Of a stretch of 6,704 nt of DNA, positions 4,351-6,704 are shown one piece after another. How positions within the stretch are numbered: the first letter of the stretch is position 1; the number at the start of each line of letters is the position of its first letter. Position numbers and translations under genes: made by a program. The notes under the pieces are model-generated. The model had not been told where the DNA came from. It did not search any database and was given only the letters and a program-made list of their open reading frames with translations. This DNA is from Prevotellaceae bacterium (lineage in GTDB: Bacteria > Bacteroidota > Bacteroidia > Bacteroidales > Bacteroidaceae), in the NCBI GenBank assembly GCA_030523505.1, contig JAUNIK010000152.1, positions 1-6,704 of the forward strand. The letters are read 5' to 3'.

Positions 4351-6704
4351 TCACGCCTTGAATTTTGCCTTCTTAGAGAGCGTCATTAGCACATCGGTTC
4401 CATTGTCTTTACGCTGAACAGCATATATACCGCAGCCACGATGGTTGGTGGTCTCACCTATCTCGCGGATAATCTGACGGATAACCATACACGAGAGGTT
4501 GGTGGTCTGCGGGGTGAACAAATCCACGACCTCTTCCCCACTCAACTTCAACTTCGGCATCTCCACAGTATAGAGATCGTATGTGGCATCGACATCCTTC
4601 TTGTGGACTGTCAGTTGCTTCTCACCACTCACCTTCTTCAACAACTGCAGCAGATAGCGCATAAGGTTGGCATCAATCTTCACGCTCGACTCCACCTGAT
4701 GTTGTGCCTGAAGGCTCAACAGAGTGTAGAGTTCCTTGTAGTATGCAGTGATCTCATAGAGGTTCGCAATATCCTTGTCTTCACTGTCAACAAGCTGGCG
4801 GATACGCGAAGGATAGTACATTGTCTCATGCTTCAATGTAGAGAAGCAGTTGTCGAGCACATTGTTGTTGACATGCAGGCGCTCTATTTCATAGTTGAGA
4901 CGATGGAGTTCATCCTCAGCCATCTCTATCTGCTCGTTGCTCAAACGGCGAATATTGATGTTATCCTCAAGGGCCGCACAAATCTGACTTACTACACCCG
5001 ACAGTTCTGAAGCCTCTTTAGTATTGCCCACATATCGGCTCGTCTGTTTCCAGAGTCCTTGGATTGTTGCCAGTTTTTCTTCCTCGGTGTCATCATTGAG
5101 CAGGGCTTCGTTGATTGAACCAAGGCGATCCACCAACACACGATAATACATCTTATGACGATAGTACAGCATATAATAAGCCGGCAGGATGGTCATGAAT
5201 ATTATAAGCAGAAGGATAAGTGCAACATACTTGGTTTCGCTTGCCGATTTCATCTTGCTGACATAACCCATCATCGATGGGTCGGCACTGCGTTCACGGA
5301 ACAAGCGCGAATACACCTTATTATTATATTTATATACATCCCACTGATGCAGGGCAAGAGCGGCAACGGCGGTTTCATTACGCATATCAAGCACTATGTT
5401 ATAGTCGATGGCAAGTGAATCCGACAACCATTTCAGTTCGGCTGCATCATCGACAGAACCACCTGTGAGGCGCATCAATGCTGTGCCCTTCGGACGCACT
5501 CGCTTATAGTATTTATTAAAATATGTACACGCGCTATCCGCGTACGCGAGACTTAACTGATAGTCGCCCTGCAGGTTGCTGTAATATATGGTATCGCAGA
5601 ATAGCTTCGCCTTTGCTATCTCTTTTGCCAACGGAACTGCCTTTGCTGGTGCATCGTTGTCGACAGCAGAAGCAGAGATTGAGAGGAACAGTCCCATGAT
5701 AAGCAGCAATGAGCGCACAACACCGCGAGGCAAACGGAAACGGAATGTTGAACCCTTGCCCTTTTCGCTGTCGGCAGAGATATTGCATACAGAGAACACC
5801 GAACTGACTTTCTTGTATTTCTCAATGATGCCTTTGCAGTTCATAAGGCCGAAACCATGCTGAACAGTCTTCGAAGGCTGGTGATTGAACACATTGGTGA
5901 GTTCCTCCTGTGTCATGCCCGAACCGGTATCAGCGATGCTGATTTCCACGTATTCCGGTGTTTCCGTAGCATCGATAGTCACCTTGCCCCCCTCGGCTGT
6001 CGCCTTGCGGGCATTGTCGGCAATGGTGTTGATCATGAACAGCGTCAGAGTACGGTCAGCCTTTACCACTGCATCGGTATTGCCGACAGAAAGTTCCACC
6101 CCCTTCATATTGAATGCATGGCGCGACTTCTTGGCTATGTCAAACAGATCCTGCAGGCGGAAACTCTCTATCTTCAACGACAGTTCACCCTTACGCAACT
6201 GTATCCAGTCGGTGAGCACACCGTTATATTCATTGATTTTATCAGTGAGTTCAAGGATATACGCATAGCGGGCATCAACGATGTCGGCACTCTCCTGTCG
6301 GGTCTGCAATCGTTGTATCTCGGCAAGCATTCGGTCAATGAACGGTGTGATGCTGTTCACCAATGCCATCTTGGCTCTCTGCTCTATATTCTGCTGCAGA
6401 TTACGCTCAAGTATGAGTTCCGATGTCTGCTGCTCCTCGAGAATCATCTCGTGTTTCTCCACAATCTCCTCGGTGGCTTCGGTCTCGCGTTTCTTCCATG
6501 TTTCCAGAGGCGCAAGGAATGACTCTACGGTGTATTTCTTCTCTTCATTGCGGCGCATTCGTGTGAATAGATAGAGAAGCACAACAACCAAGAGGATTGC
6601 TATGCACACTATGGCAAGGAGGATGTTCTGCTGCAACGAATCCTTACGGAACTGCTCTGCACGGGCTTCCAACTCACGGTCCTGACGAGTATCCCACTGC
6701 GAGT
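4351..6704 (-). CDS. Sensor-kinase-like protein with two kinase modules, N-terminus outside window
   Basis: 783 residues are visible and the frame is open at the right edge; numbering here starts with the first full codon at 6702. Order: end of a polar extracytoplasmic region (1-25), membrane segment (about 26-46), charged helical region (about 50-110), and a dimerisation-like helix with VNSITPF at 115-121. A complete HATPase core follows: N box N225/D229/N230, G1 box DTGSGM at 258-263, G2 box HGFGLMNC at 282-289, GKGSTF at 315-320. Directly after it comes a second hydrophobic segment (about 328-346) resembling a signal peptide, a probable periplasmic domain (347-491), and another membrane segment (492-513). 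The C-terminal cytoplasmic part has a coiled-coil-like region and LKHETMYYP with candidate phospho-histidine H625. Its last 150 residues occupy the ATPase position but show no recognisable N or G boxes. A response regulator follows after 42 bases. From memory this fits Bacteroidetes kinases annotated DUF5112/DUF5113. The stimulus is unknown. Confidence 0.9.
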   Translation of the reverse strand, partial: SQWDTRQDRELEARAEQFRKDSLQQNILLAIVCIAILLVVVLLYLFTRMRRNEEKKYTVESFLAPLETWKKRETEATEEIVEKHEMILEEQQTSELILERNLQQNIEQRAKMALVNSITPFIDRMLAEIQRLQTRQESADIVDARYAYILELTDKINEYNGVLTDWIQLRKGELSLKIESFRLQDLFDIAKKSRHAFNMKGVELSVGNTDAVVKADRTLTLFMINTIADNARKATAEGGKVTIDATETPEYVEISIADTGSGMTQEELTNVFNHQPSKTVQHGFGLMNCKGIIEKYKKVSSVFSVCNISADSEKGKGSTFRFRLPRGVVRSLLLIMGLFLSISASAVDNDAPAKAVPLAKEIAKAKLFCDTIYYSNLQGDYQLSLAYADSACTYFNKYYKRVRPKGTALMRLTGGSVDDAAELKWLSDSLAIDYNIVLDMRNETAVAALALHQWDVYKYNNKVYSRLFRERSADPSMMGYVSKMKSASETKYVALILLLIIFMTILPAYYMLYYRHKMYYRVLVDRLGSINEALLNDDTEEEKLATIQGLWKQTSRYVGNTKEASELSGVVSQICAALEDNINIRRLSNEQIEMAEDELHRLNYEIERLHVNNNVLDNCFSTLKHETMYYPSRIRQLVDSEDKDIANLYEITAYYKELYTLLSLQAQHQVESSVKIDANLMRYLLQLLKKVSGEKQLTVHKKDVDATYDLYTVEMPKLKLSGEEVVDLFTPQTTNLSCMVIRQIIREIGETTNHRGCGIYAVQRKDNGTDVLMTLSKKAKFKA
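5665..5718 (-). other. Internal signal-peptide-like segment and possible GTG start within the kinase gene
   Basis: Immediately after the last motif of the first HATPase domain, a GTG codon at 5718-5716 opens a stretch reading, if initiated there, MRSLLLIMGLFLSISASA followed by VDND. This has a positive charge, a hydrophobic core and an A-x-A-like cleavage site, as in a classical signal peptide. An ATG also occurs inside it (5697-5695). In the full-length protein it should act as a membrane segment that brings the following domain to the periplasm. It may mark the join of two ancestral kinase genes or a second translation start. No clear ribosome-binding sequence precedes the GTG. Confidence 0.5.

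Noticed and set aside
4441..5010. 189-codon open frame on the plus strand
   Set aside because: It is the antisense shadow of the kinase C-terminal module, with low-information leucine-rich translation.
5857..6522. 221-codon open frame on the plus strand
   Set aside because: It lies entirely antisense to the well-supported kinase coding region. Its translation shows no domain, and long antisense frames are expected opposite such codon use.
6670..6672. TTG as the start codon of the kinase gene
   Set aside because: The frame stays open upstream to the window edge with plausible polar coding sequence, and a sensor domain is expected before the first membrane segment.

Overview
The window looks like a chromosomal segment of an anaerobic Bacteroidales bacterium, most likely Prevotellaceae (Prevotella/Segatella). 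The evidence is the class III ribonucleotide reductase pair, the lack of Shine-Dalgarno motifs before the starts, a TTTG/TAnnTTTG promoter of the Bacteroidetes type, and a two-component system whose style I associate with Bacteroidetes. The genus is inferred from remembered protein similarity, not from a search. All supported genes lie on the minus strand, so transcription runs from high to low coordinates.

In order of transcription, the first group is a probable three-gene operon. It starts with a very large sensor-kinase-like protein (6704 to 4351, N-terminus outside the window), followed 42 bases later by a REC/HTH response regulator (4308-3589) and 25 bases later by a small multi-spanning membrane protein (3563-2907). 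The kinase is the most unusual item. Two kinase-like modules sit in one chain, separated by a signal-peptide-like hydrophobic segment and a probable periplasmic domain. The first module has a complete ATPase core but no histidine where one is expected. The second has a candidate phospho-histidine but no recognisable ATPase boxes. The membrane protein resembles pieces of AbgT-type transporters but is less than half their length.

The stretch 2626-2906 is non-coding and AT-rich. It holds a near-ideal Bacteroidetes promoter pointing at nrdD, a second weaker promoter candidate, a hairpin with a T-run that could be a terminator or attenuator, and three copies of TTTTTGGAA.

The second group is nrdD (2625-511), anaerobic ribonucleoside-triphosphate reductase with an N-terminal ATP-cone, a zinc site and a glycyl-radical motif, followed by nrdG (356 to the window edge), its radical-SAM activase. 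Together they supply deoxynucleotides without oxygen: NrdG uses S-adenosylmethionine to put the radical on the C-terminal glycine of NrdD. The 154-base gap between them holds a terminator-like hairpin whose U-run ends eight bases before the nrdG start codon, plus an upstream sequence that could pair with the same arm, so nrdG may be controlled by attenuation. No RNA genes, mobile elements or CRISPR arrays were seen.
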